Part shown: one piece after another, positions 63,301 through 64,000 of the stretch
Layout of the letters: each line of letters starts with the position of its first letter
Position numbering within the stretch: position 1 is the stretch's first letter
Source: Hwanghaeella grinnelliae
Lineage (GTDB): Bacteria; Pseudomonadota; Alphaproteobacteria; UBA8366; Aestuariispiraceae
Assembly (NCBI RefSeq): GCF_004005845.1
Contig: NZ_SADE01000003.1
Location: 769,862 to 833,861 of the forward strand
DNA: 64,000 nucleotides
Direction of reading: 5' to 3'
Notes under the pieces: model-generated
What the model was told of the DNA's origin: nothing
Database searches by the model: none
What the model saw: only the letters and a program-made list of their open reading frames with translations
Position numbers and translations under genes: made by a program

Positions 63301-64000
63301 CGGTGATGCTTTCACCTACAACTTTGTATGTCAGAACTTCGCCGTTCGCCGGATCGGCAAGATCCGCATCGGTCACCCCAATGACCCCGCTGACCGTCCC
63401 CACATAGTCGGCAGGAAGGACGATCTTTCCATCTGTTCCGACAGGTGCGGAACTGGCCGAAGCGAGATCAAGTATCTCGCCCGCGTCGACAACGCCATCG
63501 CCATTCGCGTCGAAGTGTATCCGTTCGATATTGCTGATCGTGTCCGTCCCGTCCGGCGCGCCAGAGCGGGTATCGACGATATCGAACGTACCATCGCCGT
63601 TCGCAGCGATCGCATAATCGGACCCCGAACCGGAATAGACCGCTGTATCGTCACCCTCGCCACCGTCAAGAACATCGTTCCCAATGCCGCCAATCAGAAC
63701 GTCGTCGCCGGCACCTGTCGACAAGACATCCGCTGTGTCGAGCCCGACAGCAATATCATTGCCAGCACTGCTTTCCAGCGCTTCATAACCCGTTGGCGTC
63801 TCCAACGAGATGAACCCTTCGGGTTCAGCATAGTTCCATGAGGCCGCATCAGATAGAAGCGTGGCTTCTCCCGAGTCGACAGTTTCATTTGCTGGATGAA
63901 CAAAGCCCGCCAAATATACCGCCGATGGCAATCCCGTAAAAGTCGGGTTTAGCCCTTGTGAAGGATCACCTGTCGTATTGCCGGCACTGTCGTACCAAAC
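60308..64000 (-). CDS. Large RTX-type secreted protein with SPRY and LamG-like domains (N-terminus outside window)
   Basis: The minus-strand frame is open from the window edge (VWYDSAGNTTGDPSQG) to a stop at 60308, 1230 residues, and continues beyond. Three groups of calcium-binding nonapeptide repeats (AGDDVLIGGIGNDVLDGGEG; AGDDVLIGGSGDDILDGGDG; a longer C-terminal set near 60700-60830) are present; the first two sit in a duplicated module that ends NIERIHFDANGDG / NIENIHFDANSDG. Between them are a cadherin-like or VCBS-like segment, a SPRY-like region (VYFEYTPETVSVGPGGRQII, VKLWFGQNGVW) and, later, a LamG/concanavalin-like domain (FSAWLRGETSTTTYRALFSA). The acidic C-terminus fits an uncleaved type I secretion signal. 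Probably an adhesin or surface protein. Confidence 0.9.
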   Translation of the reverse strand, partial: VWYDSAGNTTGDPSQGLNPTFTGLPSAVYLAGFVHPANETVDSGEATLLSDAASWNYAEPEGFISLETPTGYEALESSAGNDIAVGLDTADVLSTGAGDDVLIGGIGNDVLDGGEGDDTAVYSGSGSDYAIAANGDGTFDIVDTRSGAPDGTDTISNIERIHFDANGDGVVDAGEILDLASASSAPVGTDGKIVLPADYVGTVSGVIGVTDADLADPANGEVLTYKVVGESITDNQDGSFTLASGSVITIDAATGTYEYVPFSAQLGGELPRTHFWHNDSFTIRATDASGISADSVVTVDVSSASVVPETYNLFDVNDPNASNYSIDNSGATPTVDASGSGYQTIRTTTSILDGGKVYFEYTPETVSVGPGGRQIIGFASAALSTDSNSWNNLTSGYAFGIYKGETLYGRDDSQGSFFENSAIPGLSIGTTSVGMIAMERDGDTVKLWFGQNGVWSGAAAGEDPSTLAPTRTLTVPSNVPLFAAANIQGSYADSTAFNFGADGFANAIPSDFSPIGTGAVVKDHTLTGSAGNDLLMGVDTVDVIDGDAGDDVLIGGSGDDILDGGDGDDTAVFSGERTDFAIVSNGDGSYRVIEVDERSTAPDGTDIIRNIENIHFDANSDGIVDTDERVSFNPANSAPLAADGRIVLNDLVNGSPLAGFLSGSDLEGDIVFRLVGADENGELELGNDIVVTLTDTSTGAYEISHTAGGAVAPGTEVSFDYVITEADFWSDIDDIGDEISEGVDGETAADIATAATAVSDALISRQFNIESYVRSTLSSIVSDTLAEQAARIAALRELEGRHTSLSAQATVEVSIGGTAEAVVSGDAGNDVLELGPGADTALSYVSFDALSDKLSFVPASPETDRTQWTFSAWLRGETSTTTYRALFSANNGSYNEFVELSDTNQLRLSVGNNILTSTETVPLDLTVWSNLVVSVDGGTVRAWLDGEELTLTGTTPTAVNGAIGSNTTHYVGHYFNNNLGYDADIAEVHFVSDQSLDHTAFRGAEGGVLPYSGGHGSAGFHLDFADPLNPGADASGSNDLTSVNLTHSTDGGPIFAPMTIEAGAGDDVLIGGSGNDVLDGGAGDDTLAGGTGNDVLDGGSGADDILFNRGDGVDTVDTDSNAAGDNDRILFGADVAEDQLWFSQSGDDLLIEVLGDGGSITIDDWYVDAAHQVDEIQAGGSSMVASQVNQLVSAMASWESQPGNDHDSLTDVPDTDSGLQTAMSAAWSTI

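Overview
The window reads as chromosomal DNA of a moderately GC-rich Gram-negative bacterium, most likely an alphaproteobacterium. This is inferred from the single-chain methylmalonyl-CoA mutase, the 97-residue L28, the QueG/YhhQ queuosine set and the style of the peptide-transport and type I secretion genes; no rRNA is present to settle it. Coding density is high, with several accessory zones.

Layout. (1) 1-11.3 kb: the start of an acyl-CoA dehydrogenase divergent from a LysR regulator, a DSD1-type PLP enzyme, methylmalonyl-CoA mutase, an orphan membrane protein, a YHS protein, a lipoprotein, then a queuosine block (yhhQ-queA-tgt-queG). (2) 11.3-13.8 kb: a scrambled patch with four degenerate copies of the 3' end of an SDR gene and a duplicated 5' end of the neighbouring amidohydrolase, surrounding a two-gene cassette (possible toxin plus lipoprotein immunity partner). 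(3) 13.8-21.1 kb: amidohydrolase, methyltransferase, cupin, SDR and CMD-family proteins, rpmB, a PagL-like lipid A deacylase and a Gate-domain membrane protein. (4) tRNA-Arg(CCT) at 21.2 kb, whose last 44 bases are repeated exactly at 29.0 kb. Between the repeats lies a self-contained RNA-repair island: rtcA, a RlaP-like nucleotidyltransferase, rtcB, five tandem Y-RNA-like noncoding RNAs carrying tRNA-mimicking modules, the Ro60 orthologue rsr, a sigma-54 promoter and the divergent activator rtcR. (5) 29.0-56.1 kb: a second accessory segment, closed by a third, degraded copy of the same tRNA end. It holds a MOSC/flavoprotein/Rieske triple fusion and a large catabolic region: flavin oxidases, aldehyde dehydrogenases, DSD1 enzyme, two paralogous GNATs, an ornithine-cyclodeaminase-family enzyme, HAD hydrolase, peptide-type ABC importer, Lrp/AsnC regulator, class III aminotransferase, hydroxyacid dehydrogenase, cupin, tartrate-dehydrogenase-like enzyme and an ArgE/DapE deacylase. 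(6) 56.3-64 kb: a type I secretion pair and its probable RTX substrate, which runs off the window.

How the genes work together. In the RNA-repair island RtcR, with its CARF sensor and GAFTGA loop, would activate the sigma-54 promoter and drive one transcript through rsr, the Y RNA array, rtcB, rlaP and rtcA. The Y RNAs would partner Rsr, while RtcB and RtcA seal or recondition broken RNA ends. In the catabolic region an imported amino-acid-like or peptide-like compound would be deacylated, oxidised or transaminated and its aldehyde and hydroxyacid products oxidised to central metabolites. The actual substrate cannot be told from sequence. The most unusual element is the array of five tandem Y RNA genes inside an rtc operon carried on a tRNA-integrated island.
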